Shown here piece by piece: positions 1 through 12,122 of a stretch of DNA of 64,000 nt (the first letter of the stretch is position 1; each line of letters opens with the position of its first letter). The stretch lies in NCBI GenBank assembly GCA_006384855.1, contig VCJN01003397.1:62001-126000 (forward strand), in the 5' to 3' direction. A program made the position numbers and the translations under genes. The notes beneath the pieces are model-generated. The model did not search any database. It was not told where the DNA came from and was given only the letters and a program-made list of their open reading frames with translations. This stretch comes from Tetraselmis striata. Taxonomy: Eukaryota; Chlorophyta; Chlorodendrophyceae; Chlorodendrales; Chlorodendraceae.

Positions 1-3000
1 GACCGGACTTCCTCCATGGTGACAGTTTCGTCAAGCTTGGCATAACCAGCCTTTACCGCGTCGTCCGGGGACTCTCCCAATCGGCCGCCGTTTGACAGCA
101 GCAGGCGTGCGCAATGAAAATGACCGCGCCGCAGTGCATCCTCCAGCGGAGTGCTGCCCCATCGGTCCATCACATTGGGGTTGGCACAGATGGAGAGCAG
201 GTACGAGACGGCCAGAGACTTGCCATTGGCCGCCGCAAGGTGCAGCGCATAGCGGCTGTCGTAGTCGCCCTGGTCGAGCTCGACGCCGGCGCCTTTCAGC
301 AGCATAAGCATTCGCACATCGCCCGCTCCGGCAGCGTCGCATAGCTTAGCCCCCATGGACCTATCCTCGGCCGGCAGGCGGCCCCCCTTGCTCTTCACAT
401 ACTCGGCCACCTGAGCGTGCCCCTCCTTTACCGCGTCCATCAGCGGGACCACACCCCAACGGTCCATGACGTTGGGATCTGCGCCGTGGGATAGCAGGTA
501 CTCCACACTCTTCTGGGCGCCGGCAGCGGCAGCCAGGTGCAGCGCAACCCGTGCATCGTAGTCGCCAATGTTTGGATCGACGCCGTTCAGGATGAGGCGC
601 TCCAGCTGCGCGTCACGCGGGGAGGTAGCGAGGGTGTCAGAGACCTGGCAGAAAGATGGAGGCAAGGGAGCGAGCGCGGACCCGAAAGCTGGGCAAGAAA
701 GGGGGCCTGGGACGAAGGCAGACGAGAGGCGTTTGGGGCGACAAGTAGGGACATGGGAGGAAGCAGCTGGGCGCTTGCACGGCTGTCGCCTGGGGCACGG
801 GGCCTGCCTGGGGGATGTCCTCTGCAGCTGCGCCGCTGCACAACTCTGATGCGGGGTCCTGCACCGAGAGGCGGGCGCCGTTGGAGGACAGCAGCTTCAC
901 CGCCAGAGTGTTGCCAGAGACCACTGCAGCATGGAGGGGCGTCTGTCCCCAGCGATCCACGATGTTGAGGTCCGCGCCCTCCTCTATCAGCGTTTCCAGC
1001 ACCTTGGTGTTGCCGCTCAGGGCCGCCAGGTGCATTGCGCTGGGTGGTCATAGCAGGGACAACAGCAGATCAGCCAGTGCTCTGTGTATGTGTGTGTTGG
1101 GGGGGGGGGGGGGGGGGGGCAGACTTGCACCGGCGCAGGCAATGTGCCGCCAGCCCATGGTGCGCACAAGTGCAAAGGGGTAAGGTCCATTGCCTCCAAG
1201 TTGCCATGGTAACAATGCTTTCGAGGAGCGGGCCATCGATTCTGAAATTCAACGGTCAGAGACCGGATCCCATTCCCTTCAGGATGGATGACGAATGGCA
1301 ATTGGCGCCTGGAATGCTCACCTGCTTTTGTCGTAGTTGCTGCTGTTCACGTCCACGCCCTTCCGGACGAGGTTCTTCACGAGGTCCACGTCGCCTTGTG
1401 AGACGGCATATGTCAGCTCATTCACAAGGTCATCCCGGCGCCGCACCACTGCCTGCAGCACGAGGTTGCGGAGCTCGATGAAGGACTCGTCATCGGCGTT
1501 GTCGTTCGACCAGCCCACCAGCGTCTCGCCGTTGCTGTCCAGCCCAAAGTTGGCCAAAACGTTGTTCACAATGATGTCGTTCTGCTCCGGGTAGTTGGCG
1601 AGCATGTCGTTGTAGGCGGAGCGTGAAAGGACTAGCACCTTTGCATCCCCGCTGGACCGACACTGCACCTTGAACGGCTGCACCATCCCCAGGAAGAAGC
1701 TGATCTCACCAACAATGGTTGGCATGTCGAGGTTGCTGCCGTGGATGGATCTCACCACAAACTCCACATTGGACTCCACCGAGATCACATCCAGCACGCC
1801 CGCAGCGACAAACCCCACCTCGCGGCCAATGTCGCCTTGCCGCATGAAATCCTCGCCCGGCATCAGGAACATCTGTACATGGAGGGCGGTCACAGTGTTC
1901 CTTGAGTCACGGGGGCTGGCGCGCCAATGCGAAACAGGGTGGCTCTGTTCAAGTGCATTGCGGCGATGAGGCGCGTTGCGCACATGATACATATGCCAAG
2001 GAAACACTCCCATGGGGTGGGCTACCGGGCAGCATCTGAAACGATTCGGTGCAACTGACAAGGGCTCACCACTTGCAGCTTGAGCATGAGGTTGTTGATG
2101 AACATCTCATTGCAGCCGCGCAGGGGGGCACCCGGCACCATGCAGGTGTCCACCACTGCCTTGAACTGGCAGGATGCGATCCGCAGTTGTAGCGCGCGCG
2201 GGATGTCGATGGCTGCACCGTAGTTCTCCTTTGACTTCTTAAACGTGAACTCGATGTACCGGGAGAGACGGGTGCGGAGGTGCGGCGGCAGGTCACGGTC
2301 ATCCATGAAACCATGGAGCATTTGCGACTTCCGCCTGAACTCGTCTAGCGATGCATCCTTAGCGACGAGGTGGTGGAACAGAGTCCCTTGCGAGCGCGAG
2401 CGCACAGACATGGAGTAAGGGATGAGTGACTCCACACGCAGGAGAGGCTTTACAAATGCGGCACGGGGGGCAGTGGGGTGGAGCCTCACCCAGGATGTAG
2501 GCCTCCACAGCGATCTGGAGAAACATGACTACCACCGCCCAAAGCATCTCCGCCGGATTGTCAGGCCGGAAAGGGTCGTAGCCAATGTTTGTTAGGGCGC
2601 AGATACCCTTGAACATCAGAATGATGTAACTCTTGGCCATATCCTCGTTGGGAGAGTACACGGATATAATGACATTCGAGTTCAGACGAGTGACCTGAGG
2701 AAGTCAGCAGCAATGCAGCATGAGTGTCCGCAGGCAGTTGGGGCGGCTCACAAAGTTCGCGGAGGTGCTAAAGCAGCGGGTGTTGGAAGCATGGAGGACA
2801 AGAGCAGGCAGATAAGGGGCAATCAAGGCTGAGGCGGGGCGGGACTGACCCAAGTGTTGTCCCCAAAGCTCTGGACGCGTGCAATGAAGAAAAACACGCA
2901 ACCGATCCAGTGTATCGACAGGATGAGAATGAGCAGCAGTTTGGTGACCTGCAAAACGACGAGCCCCTCACTTCCACAACGTCCAGCAGCACTGAGCAGA

Positions 3001-5937
3001 GAATTCCACTGGCGAACTTGACACATGGGCAGGACGAGGCGCTTTCAAGCGGCAGATGCGCTGGCTTAGCCACGCTTGTTTGCTCACCTGGAGTGTTTTG
3101 GCGTTCACCTCCAGCTTCATGGCCATACTGTTGAAATACTTCCACAGCAGCCACGAGCGGGGGATGCGCACAAGGCTACACAGAATCCACACCTGCAAGC
3201 GGCCAAGTCTCAGCTGGCAGCAGCACATGTTGCCCCCCCTAAGACCGGACATCGGAACGAGGGATTGCAACAGCTTGCCCGGCGTACCCAAAAAGGGACG
3301 TCCATAACCACAAACAGGTACAGAAAGCACATGGGGAAGATGTAGACCGGGAAGGTCTTGCGCCAAAACTGCCTGAGGATGGATGCTTTATCTTTGTGAA
3401 GACCATCGGTTGTCACCACAGGCCGGCACAGCGTGCTCAGCATCACAACCAGGAACCATAGGTCGAAGATGATGTCCAGAACCAGGAGCATGTTGAATCC
3501 TGGGGTTTCCATGGGCGGCAACAAGAGGTTCAAGCAGGCCAGCAACTCAGGATTGTGCCGCTGGACCCCCCACAAAGATGATCGGATGCAGGTTACGCGG
3601 GCAGGTTGCCACCATCAGTGATCTCGGGTCAGCACATAGTGCTGATGGCATAGGGCATGCATCGGGCCTTGCGGTGTGCATCGCCTCACCTGGCCCCAGC
3701 AACGAGATTCGGAACGGCGTGACCCATGAAGTGTAAGTGGTCGGAGGGACCGAAGCGTGTGCCCATCGCAAGTCCCAGCGCGAGTCCGGTGTGATCAGGG
3801 GCCACTGCTTGCCCAGCCAGGTTATGGTCTCCGCTTCGCTTCCTTGCTTCTTTGGCGCAATATCGAAGGCAATGGTCCGCTGCCGAATCTGCGCGAGGAG
3901 CACCATGAGCACCATGTGCACAATGTCGTCATCAGCACAACCAATCACACGGGCGGCATACAATGCTGTCCGTGAATGACATCAGCTTTGCTCAGCATTT
4001 TGCGGGCCGCACATGGGTGTCCGGCTTCTCTTCTATCTTCTCCCAGTTCCTGGTAGATTTCTTGAGGATTCCCCCGGACCTGGTCTTGCCTGCAAAGGTG
4101 GAGCTTGATACCTGTGCGATGGCCCCCTCTGCCACAACGCAACAGCACAGTTTACATACTAATTCCTTGGCAACGCATACCATGAGACGGTTGTCTCAAT
4201 GTCAGGGCTCCCCCCATAAACCATACTGAAAGTGCTGCGATCATCCGTATCATGTGATGGCAGGGCTGCAGGACGGAAAATGGGAATCACTGGTGGCAAT
4301 TGGGGGCCACTGCAGAAATGCGATCGGCTCACGCACTTAGATTCTTCATACTCTGTGCAGAGAGCAGGGACGGTTTTGATCGCTGCGCGTGCTTGGAATC
4401 TTCCTCCAAAGTAAGCTTGCCCTTCATGGCTTTGATTGTTCGGGTCTCGTCACTGCAACTTCCATCTGGTGGCGCGTCGTCAGTGAAGGCCAGACGTGGC
4501 TGTCCCAGCTTAGAGGTCTTAACAGGAGGCGTGCCCGGCCCATCATTGGAGGACGCTGCCTTTTGCAGGGACGGTACTTGACCCCTGTCCGCTGTTGCGG
4601 TGGTCTTGCCGTTGCCACCATGCGACATGTCAGCGAGCGCCGCCGGCTTCAGGGAGGGAGGCTTTACGACATTGGAGCTCTGCTCTGCCGTATCCCTTGG
4701 ATCGGTGGGCATGCCAGGATTTCTGGCCCCAATGCGCCTTGCCAAGGGTCCTTTCAAGGCCCTGGCATCTTGTGGGTGCGCCGACGGCGGAACGCCCGAC
4801 TCGCCCTGGCACCAGATAGCAGCACAGGGCGGTAAATACCTGGTATTTACCGTAAACCTGAGGTGAGAAAGATACCGATATACGTTTACAGCAACACCGA
4901 TTTTGGGACAAGCTTCGCCGAACTTAGGCATATGGGCCTGTAGCTGTTTTTTTATGTGGCACATTATTGAGCCACATTGCCACAACGGATTGCTAGAGAG
5001 AGAGAGAATAGATGTTGAAAAATATGTAGGAAGCTCTGCTCGGGCAGTTGCAACTAACACTGATAGGACAGTGATTGCTCCGCGAACCGTGTATAACAAC
5101 ACCTGGCTGCAGCTAATAGTTCTATAATATGTGCGCAAATCCAGGTCTGCTAGACCACAGGTCTTGTCGGTGCCTCGGTCCCATAGAGTCCCGTCTCCCC
5201 AAGGGTACACACCTCTAAGTATCCCCAGGGTACCCATGGTCCACCAAGCGACGTAAATACGTACGTACTTTTAATATGACTAGCAGCAGCCATCATGCCC
5301 AAGCAAAATCCCTCGTAAAAAGGGGTGCCTGCAGTATAGAAAGGCTAACGAATGGAGTTTTGAACGTCTGACGCAGTAAGCGCAGGTAAAGATGACAACC
5401 ATTGACGCATATCAGCAGTACAGCATGAAACCCGCTAACCTGTGGCTTCCTGGGCCCCTTCATAGCCCGCCGTACAATAATTAGAGCTGACTGGATGCCA
5501 TTTGGAAGAGTGGCTTCCCGTTCCGGAGTTTTGCGAGCACACATAGTTTTTCCTGGCCGCTCAGAACAACTTACCGCCAGGGCGCCCCCAGGCTCCTGGG
5601 ACCCATCAGCTTGGCCGACGCAGTCATCGGAGTCGAACGCGGGTTGTGCAGCTCCGGGAAGAGACGGCCAGTCATCGAGCGGCTCCCTGCCGCCGTCGCA
5701 GCCGTCGCTGGACATGCAGGCGCCGGCAGTCGACCCAGAGGATACGCTACCCTCGACGCTGCGCGGCATGTTCCCCGGAGCTCCTTCGACAGGCGAGCTG
5801 GCGACTGTCATCTCTGCAGGGTCATCCCGCGGTGTCTGCTCCAGCAGTCCAACATCCCGCGCTGTTATCAGCGTCGGATCCTCCTCGCCGTCGCCGGCGG
5901 GTGACTGCCCTCCTAGAAATTCCAGGGGGAGATGCAT
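1..5937 (-). CDS. Cyclic-nucleotide-gated/HCN-type cation channel with C-terminal ankyrin repeats (3' end beyond window)
   Basis: A multi-exon gene read leftward. Exons placed by frame and splice sites: 5937-5575, 4805-4333, about 4100-3690 (boundaries uncertain), about 3570-3288 (S1/S2-S3), 3192-3088 (S4-like, two Arg and Lys), 2948-2850 (S5, ends GDNTW), 2694-2490 (pore and S6), 2386-2070 (C-linker), 1872-1322 (cNMP-binding domain plus first ankyrin), 1039 to about 797 (ankyrin) and 644 to beyond 1 (ankyrin). The ankyrin exons carry repeated HLAA motifs and DRWG turns. The architecture matches plant-type AKT/SKOR channels in the plasma membrane. The pore reads TNIGYDPF where K+ channels have TxGYGD, so K+ selectivity is doubtful. 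In the nucleotide-binding domain the usual phosphate-contacting Arg appears to be Gln (GMVQPF). The start at 5937 is the second Met; 6033 is also possible. The ankyrin intron near 797 would use a GC donor. The family call is firm; the exons around 3.5-4.1 kb are not. Confidence 0.85.
1099..1119. repeat. 21-bp poly-G tract inside a channel-gene intron
   Basis: An uninterrupted run of 21 G on the plus strand. On the gene's sense strand it is poly-C, about 60 bases upstream of the intron's acceptor at 1039. Confidence 0.9.
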
Positions 5938-7336
5938 TGCGATCGCCCGCGGGCAATCCTCGGCTGTCAAAGAGGCGCGAACACCACCTGCTACTGCCCT
6001 CAGGAGTTCACGGCGGCGTGCTTTCCATCCCAATCAGTGCCCGGAGTCGCTATTATATGACGCTGCACGAGGACTCGGCAAGCATCCCAGGACGTCCGCG
6101 GAACAGCCTGGCAGCTCAGACGGTCTGCACAGGAGCCACAGTCAGACGGCATGTTTTTTAGATTGCTGTCGCAGATACTGCTGCTGCTGTAACCCTAATC
6201 CGGGGCTCAGGGGCGAGGTGCGGGAAGGGGGGGGGGGGGGGGGGGGGAGGGGGTGTTGTGCGGGTGCGGGTGCGGATGTGGGAGGACTAAGTTAGTTGTG
6301 AGTGTCGCGGCTTGGCATGTCGTGGCTCCTTGTCTTTTCGACTGCTACTCTATGGCTGTAATCTTGGCCATAAAGGCATCGCATCATTCTGCGCAAGAGG
6401 CAGCTTGCGATGCAGGAGGTCGTGGATATTACCGTGCTCGCAAACAATAAGGCGAAAAGGGCGGGGCAAGCGAGTGGCGATGCCAAGAGCGCAGATGCTG
6501 GGCAGCAACCGGTGCTGGGGCGTACTTTTGGATGTTTCGTCGTCGCCGTCCCTTATTACCTATTGTAACAAACAGCGTATCATTGCATAAGCGACGTCGC
6601 GACGACAGTTGCATGTTGCAGCGGCATGCCTGAAGGCGCAGTGCTCAAATGAGCAGATGCGTGAGGTGATACGGACTACCCGTATCAATTATGCCCGCCG
6701 GACGACGGCGCATATAAAAGAATAATAATCTTGGATGCTCGACGTCGACGCGCGTGGCGAATATATACGAGAGTAGGCCGGCGGCGGAAACCGCCCCATA
6801 AACCAGCCAGGCAAGAATACGGATATGGGTACAACGAATACTGTCCCTTATATACTATATGTACCCCCGCCGCCTCATCATCGCCCGCGCGCCACGCCGC
6901 CTGCTATTATACATATACATTATGTGTATATATATAGGTGCGTTTCTATCGCTGTGAATGCAAATACATGCTTTATATTAAAAATAGACACAGTGCGAAT
7001 CTCGGTTGCCGAAGGAGCGCGCCACTTGATTACAAGGCACCCGCCACACCCAACGAGTAGGTGGTATGAGGTGGGTGCGAGAAGCGCTACAGCAAAAGGG
7101 ATGAGCGCAGTGGTACCTCCAGTACCACCTTAGTGATGAAAGGTTCAAGACTAGGGAGGTCGGGAGTTGTCGACGGTCCGCTGGCAACATACGCAAGCCG
7201 ATGCCACTCTAGAAAACATCGAAAACCCCCATTTAAAATGCTCAGCGCGTCGTGCGAAATTGCAGTGACAGCCGGCAAAAGGGTTTAACGAGTAGCGGCA
7301 CGAATTGCCCGCGCCACTCGGCTTGTCTGACTAACA
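5938..7336. other. Intergenic: upstream region of the channel gene and low-complexity DNA
   Basis: No convincing gene. The part next to 5938 should hold the channel promoter on the minus strand. A 21-bp poly-G tract lies at 6227-6247. A plus-strand TATA-like sequence (catataaaag) lies near 6711, but no gene downstream of it could be recognised. The motif acacagtgcga followed by tctcg occurs near 6990 and again near 7371, so these may be terminal repeats of the recombinase-bearing remnant that follows. Confidence 0.5.
6227..6247. repeat. 21-bp poly-G tract
   Basis: Pure G run between the channel gene and the recombinase remnant. Confidence 0.9.
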
Positions 7337-7801
7337 TCAGCTGAGCACTAAACAATTATAAAAGTTTAACACAGTGCGAGTCTCGTTCGCCACGGAAAGC
7401 CGAAGGGGGAAGTCTAGGACCGGACGGTCAGGGGACTGTCGATGACGGCGCCGGCCGAAAGGCCAGTTGGGTCGAAAAGGAGAAAAGAACTGGCGGAGCC
7501 TTAAATCCCGGAGACGATAGGCGTGGACGACGCTGCTGCCGTCCACCCAGTCGCCGAGCAAGCAGATGTTGGGTAGGGGAACGCCAGCGCCGGAAGCCGC
7601 AGAGGCCTCGCCGCTGCGCAGAATGTGCGATGTCCAAACGAAGTCGTGGAGCGGCCGTTCGTTGAGGGCATGGCAAGAGTCGGTAATCCAGTGGGGAACC
7701 GTGTACGACGACCATGAGCCGGGCTGGTCACCAGACAGCTGCCAGAAATGCGTGGCGGCGGGGAGCACGACAGCCCGGTAGCGAACAAAGGTTTGCACCA
7801 T
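7337..7801 (-). pseudogene. Tyrosine recombinase fragment of a DIRS/Ngaro-like retrotransposon
   Basis: An open stretch of 154 codons carries the C-terminal half of a tyrosine recombinase. It has WTSHILRSGEASAA (His and Arg of the HxxR box, His codon at 7627), then GDW, then VVHAY with the candidate nucleophile Tyr near 7519. DIRS-order retrotransposons use this enzyme, in place of an integrase, to insert circular cDNA. The N-terminal part with the first catalytic Arg is not recognisable, and no RT lies next to it, so this is a remnant. It could be the missing recombinase type of the DIRS-like element at 23-27 kb, but the two are 15 kb apart and need not belong to one family. Confidence 0.7.
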
Positions 7802-8224
7802 ATCCGCCGTCTCCGCACCAGCCTCCCGGACAGTCTCGTAATTAGCTTGTAATACCCTGTATTTACCGAGGAAATCTTACCAGTGTAATGACACTCGTCT
7901 GTAGTCATTCCGTGACATCCTCGAAATAAAATCCATCGGGCGAAAAACACACGTCATCGCGACGCTATATCCTCGGTGGACTATTTTGCATCTGCCTCTA
8001 GAAGCCCGACAATCTCGCTGCTCTGGCCTCATCCGTGATAGCGCGCGGCAGCGGCGCGCGGCAGTGCTAGTGACCGGGCGCGCTGCAGTTAGTGGGCGGC
8101 GAGGCGCGCGGCAGTGGGCGGGCGGAATAAATTATTTACATCCGGTTTCGGCCGGGACCTCCACGGCTGCGGGCATGCTGCTTGCGGGTGCCGGCAGCGG
8201 CTATTGCTGACACGGCGGCCTGGC

Positions 8225-8995
8225 GGCCGGCCCACGACCCGATTGCCCCACCGCCCGCCCTGGCCCTAGCACCGCCCCGGCCCCGGGCCGGCGCTCCAAG
8301 TTGCCGGCCTGGCGGGCTGCTTGGCCTTCTTGGCCGGGGGCTCCGGGCTACTGCCCTCGTCGACGTTGTCGCTTAGGAAGGCTTGCGTGGCGACCAGGTT
8401 GTTGACCGCGCTGGTGTTGTGCTTGATGATGCCGCCCGCCCTCTTCTGCTATTGCTTCAGCAGGCCAACAAAACTGTGGAGCTCTGGCGACGCCACAATG
8501 CCACGCCAACGGCAACGCCACGACCTTTTTGCGTTGAACACTCGATACGATCGGCTTACCGCCAAACGTAGGGACTGGGCGGGGGTCTGACAGAGCAAGT
8601 TCGAAAGTTAGTATGCGTGTTGATTGCTTGTCACGGCGGTGGCTGGGTAATCGAACAAATGCGAAAACAAACGCGACTCACCTGCGGCTTCCGAGTGCGA
8701 CGTCACGTCGCAGTCCTCCTCCTCTCCCTTGAACATCACGTCAAAAGGGGGGCACTTGCCGGCTTGGTAGTATCTCCCGAGCTCGCTCTGCAGCCATGCC
8801 TATGCAAGAAGGTCGAGGGCCTTCGCGAGTCGGTCCTCGCTCGGCAATGGTCCCTTTATCCTACCTTGGGCGTCCTTGCCCTCTTCCTGGACGTAATGCC
8901 GAGCGAGATAGTTCCTCACGTTACCCTGCTTCCTAGATAGCACAAGGTGCACCGTCAGCCACTTCTCACTTTCTAGCCGGCCCTTAACTCCGGGC
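8225..8995 (-). pseudogene. Unrecognised spliced gene remnant with two in-frame TAG codons
   Basis: The minus strand reads as protein in two blocks. Block one (about 8985-8687) starts near EKWLTVHLVLSRKQG and ends at a good donor (GCAG|GTGAGT). Block two starts after a cgccag acceptor near 8491, runs through LHSFVGLLK and GIIKHNTSAVNNLVA, and ends in a Lys/Pro-rich tail. The blocks join in frame across a short intron. Each contains one TAG (in block one after LDLLA, in block two after LLKQ). I do not recognise the family. The preserved splice sites suggest a host-type gene or a domesticated mobile ORF that has recently decayed. Confidence 0.45.
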
Positions 8996-9020
8996 GAAGT
9001 ACTGCGTATGTACGAAATCC

Positions 9021-10071
9021 GGGCGAGCCGGCGCGGATGTAGTGGTGATGATAGTAGACTGTTGTGAAACGGTGGACAGACCGACGACCGGACGACCCAC
9101 CACCAGGCTAACTGCCGGCCAGCGCCCACATAGGCGTAAACAGCAGGCTCCACCGGAGACCACCAACATTCAGCCAACATTCACATTATTTAACATACCC
9201 GAGGAGCAACATGAGGTCGCGGTCGGTGCCACTGTCGACGCGCCGCGCAGCGGCAGAGCCCCCCCCCCCCCCCCCCCCCCGGGATTTGAACAATCATTGC
9301 CGCGAAAAAAATCACAGGCACCCGATTCCCACCTGTTCTCCGCCGTTTCCTCCGCATTTTGAACCGCCAGTCCCGCCAGCCCCCAATCGATCTCCTCCCT
9401 TGTGCCGACGGTGCCACGCAAGTCGCCCTGCTATTCAGCGATCTAGTGACCCGCTACCGTGTGACGGGGGTCGACCTGCGCCGCATATGTATGTTTTTGG
9501 ACCCGATCCGTACCCTCGGCCCCAAGCTCGGGATACACACATCAACTCACGACGTCCGGGCGGTGATCCGACGCGCCCCTATGCCTACTGCCGCCGCTCC
9601 GGCAGGGGTGAGCAGAGCTAGACTCACCACTAACACGGGATCCGACGCGAAACTCGTCGCAGCCAGTACCATGCACCTACATGGGCGGGAGAGGATGGCG
9701 ACTATTCACCAACCGGCGCCAACTACAGCCGACCAGTCGGCGATGCACCACGGCCAGCTCCCTCGGGAGCTCCCGCCACCACCAACAAGCCAGCTACAAG
9801 CGGCCCACCCCCCGGCCAGGGCAGCTCATCAAGACACGGAGATGGACGACGACGGCCCGCCACGCGAAGTCGATCAGCCGGCGACAAGCGTCGATCCAGC
9901 CCCGCACCCCGAGCCGGCTCCATCGGCCGCAGCCCGAGCCCCCATCTCCACCTGCCGACCCACCGCGACCTGCTCTCGCACGCACGACGATACATTCGCG
10001 ATTTCGCTGGTCCTGCCGACCTTTGGTAACGATTCTGTACCCTTCAACCTTTATCCGAGTCGCGTGTCGCC
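9021..10071 (+). other. Region upstream of element 1: leader sequence with a Pro/Ala-rich open frame
   Basis: A 22-bp poly-C tract lies at 9259-9280. From 9359 a plus-strand frame stays open for 353 codons and overlaps the start of element 1 gag in another frame. It is Pro/Ala/His-rich and matches nothing I recognise. I looked for a 5' LTR matching the sequence downstream of element 1 pol and did not find one, so the 5' end of element 1 is lost or diverged. Confidence 0.4.
9259..9280. repeat. 22-bp poly-C tract
   Basis: Pure C run 5' of the element 1 gag region. Confidence 0.9.
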
Positions 10072-11101
10072 ATGGCATCGCACCGGAGCGCCCGTCAAGC
10101 CGGTTACCCTCCCGGTGGTCCACCCGCCGAGCAGTCTATGCGTCAAATTGTCGAGAAGAAGATGGTGGAAGCCCGCGTTGTGGCGCCAACCCAGAACATC
10201 TCTCACAAGCTCGCCGACGTTCATGACTTCCCAGCAGTCAAGGCCTTTCTGGAGAATGTCGACAAGGAGATTTCCGACCGCGACAAGCTTTGGGTTCCTG
10301 AGACGGAGGCATGGCTTGGTCGCCAGTTCAAGACCGATTCTATCGCGGCTCACACCCACCAACTTGTGCTCAACAACCATGAGCTTCAGGTTCACATTGT
10401 TATGGGCTGCGAGGTCCTGACTCACTTTGTCAACTATCAAGACTGGAAACAAGCTTTCTTCAAGGCCGCTTTCCCCAAGGGCATTCAGACAACCGTCGGA
10501 GACTATGCCCGTGACATCTGCATCAAGCCGAGCGACCCCAAGATGGCTACTTGCTGTGTCGACTTGCAGCGCAAGCTACAAGCTGCATTTGCTTTGTTGC
10601 ATGAACTTTTCGCTGTGCCTGAGTATTTGCAAGTGCAATGTATTTTGCAGGCGATTCCCAAGCACGAGAGAGCCGAGGTGCAAAAGATGGCTAACCATGC
10701 CAACGAGGCTGTCTCGACGCATGAAGTACTTTTCAGACATCTCTCGGCTATCGACGAGGAGCACGGCCTCGCTGTCGAGATTGCCCAAAGGAGGCAGGCC
10801 AACATCAAGAAACACAAGCGTCGCTACGAGGAGTATTCAGGTCGTTGCCACATGCCGACCTCCACAAACTCGTGGTCGCGCAACAACGGAGCATCAACCA
10901 GCTCTGCCCGAGTCAATCGCCCACCAAAAAAGAGTCGCTTCTCTGGTGAGTGCGCCAAATGCGGTAAAAAGGCCACTCAATTTATGAATGCCGCCATGCG
11001 TCTAAACATGACAAAGAACATTTCAAAGCCAAAGTGTCAGCTAACAAGCTAGCCAAGCAAGTCGGAAAAATCGACTCAGCTGAAGTCCATGCAACAAAAT
11101 T
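10072..11101 (+). pseudogene. Element 1 gag with a frameshifted zinc knuckle
   Basis: Starts at ATG 10072, directly after an upstream in-frame stop. It encodes about 300 residues of retrotransposon capsid-like sequence followed by a basic region. The nucleocapsid zinc knuckle begins (ECAKCGKK), but the frame is lost near 10973 in an A-run: its second half (HSIYEC) lies in the next frame. Read across the break, it is a CX2CX4HX4C knuckle. A single lost A would explain this. A programmed shift is less likely because the site does not fit a slippery heptamer. Confidence 0.7.
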
Positions 11102-11433
11102 GCATGTGAGTCCATGCAAACATGCATGCACTGATAAACTTCCCGCTCAGCCCCTGCATGAGATCGAGGATACAGATGTCGATATATATGATTGAGCATT
11201 GCGCTCCCGCGACACTGAACCCCTCCGACTCACAACCTGAGCATGAAGCTCGTGGGTGTTCCTGTGCTCATTCACACCTCGTTGCCGACATCGAGGACGA
11301 GACAGGGTGCAGAGAAAATGTCGACAAAAGGGCAAAGACAAAAAGACGCATGCTAAACTGCATGCCAAACTGACTATCATGCAAAAGAGATCTCGAGTGC
11401 GCAGAATGCGTACCAAAAACAATAATCAAAAGA

Positions 11434-12122
11434 ATGACACTGAAATTGACAAATATGCAAAAACCAAATGCATGTCCAACTGACTCTGTTGTGTTTGACC
11501 AAGCAGAATTCAAGAGACTGAATTATGCCTATGGTCCAGTCACTTTTGATGCCTGTGCCTCAGCATATGATGCTGTCTGTTCAGATTATTGCAGTGCTGA
11601 AAAGCCATTTCTGCAACAGGATATCAAAGGTAAAACTGTGTTCATCAATCCAGTGTATGATGACACAGCCCTGCCTATCTTGCAGCATTTTGAGATGCAA
11701 AGACAAGAGTCACCTTTGACACAAGAGGTATTATTGTTATGCCCAGATGGTCCTCACAATAAGGACAATCCTGGAAACCACTGCTTTCAAAATATAAGAG
11801 AATTCATAGCTACCCGCCTGGAACATACCTGTTTCACACACCCAGTTCAGCGACGGATACTGAACCTATGGGACCCACTGAGTGGTATGTTGATGTCTAC
11901 CTGGATGATTATACTGTTGAGGAACGTTCAGCCCAGGCAATTAACGACGTCGTTACCACTGAGGAACTCAAAACCATGCTGGCTGAACAGCAAGGTAAGG
12001 AATATAAACCAAAAGCCACAAAGTCCCACCAGTCACGTATGATGACAGAAAAATGTTTTGTTACCAGCAAGTCTGATCATGACTTATTGTTGTTACACCC
12101 ACACGTGCTGAATTTAATATAG
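11434..12122 (+). pseudogene. Element 1 pol N-terminus: Dam-like methyltransferase-fold domain
   Basis: The frame opens at about 11434. It shows GPVTFDACAS followed by SDYC, then FINPVYDD with the NPPY-like motif at 11647-11658. Another frame then carries PMGPTEWYVDVYLDDYTVEE. The order (aspartate after a Gly-Pro turn, Asn-Pro-x-aromatic motif, closing GPTxW strand) matches the corresponding region of elements 2 and 3 in this window and the methyltransferase-like domain of DIRS elements. The frame is lost near 11860. Whether the protein would bind S-adenosylmethionine cannot be seen. Confidence 0.55.

Noticed and set aside
9359-10420. A 353-codon plus-strand ORF as a host gene upstream of element 1.
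   Set aside because: Its 3' third overlaps the clear gag start in another frame, its composition is GC-driven and no domain is visible; it is kept only as part of the leader description.
10960-10985. Programmed frameshift in the element 1 gag zinc knuckle.
   Set aside because: The A-run does not fit an X XXY YYZ heptamer in phase, and the element has many other lesions, so a simple deletion is more likely.
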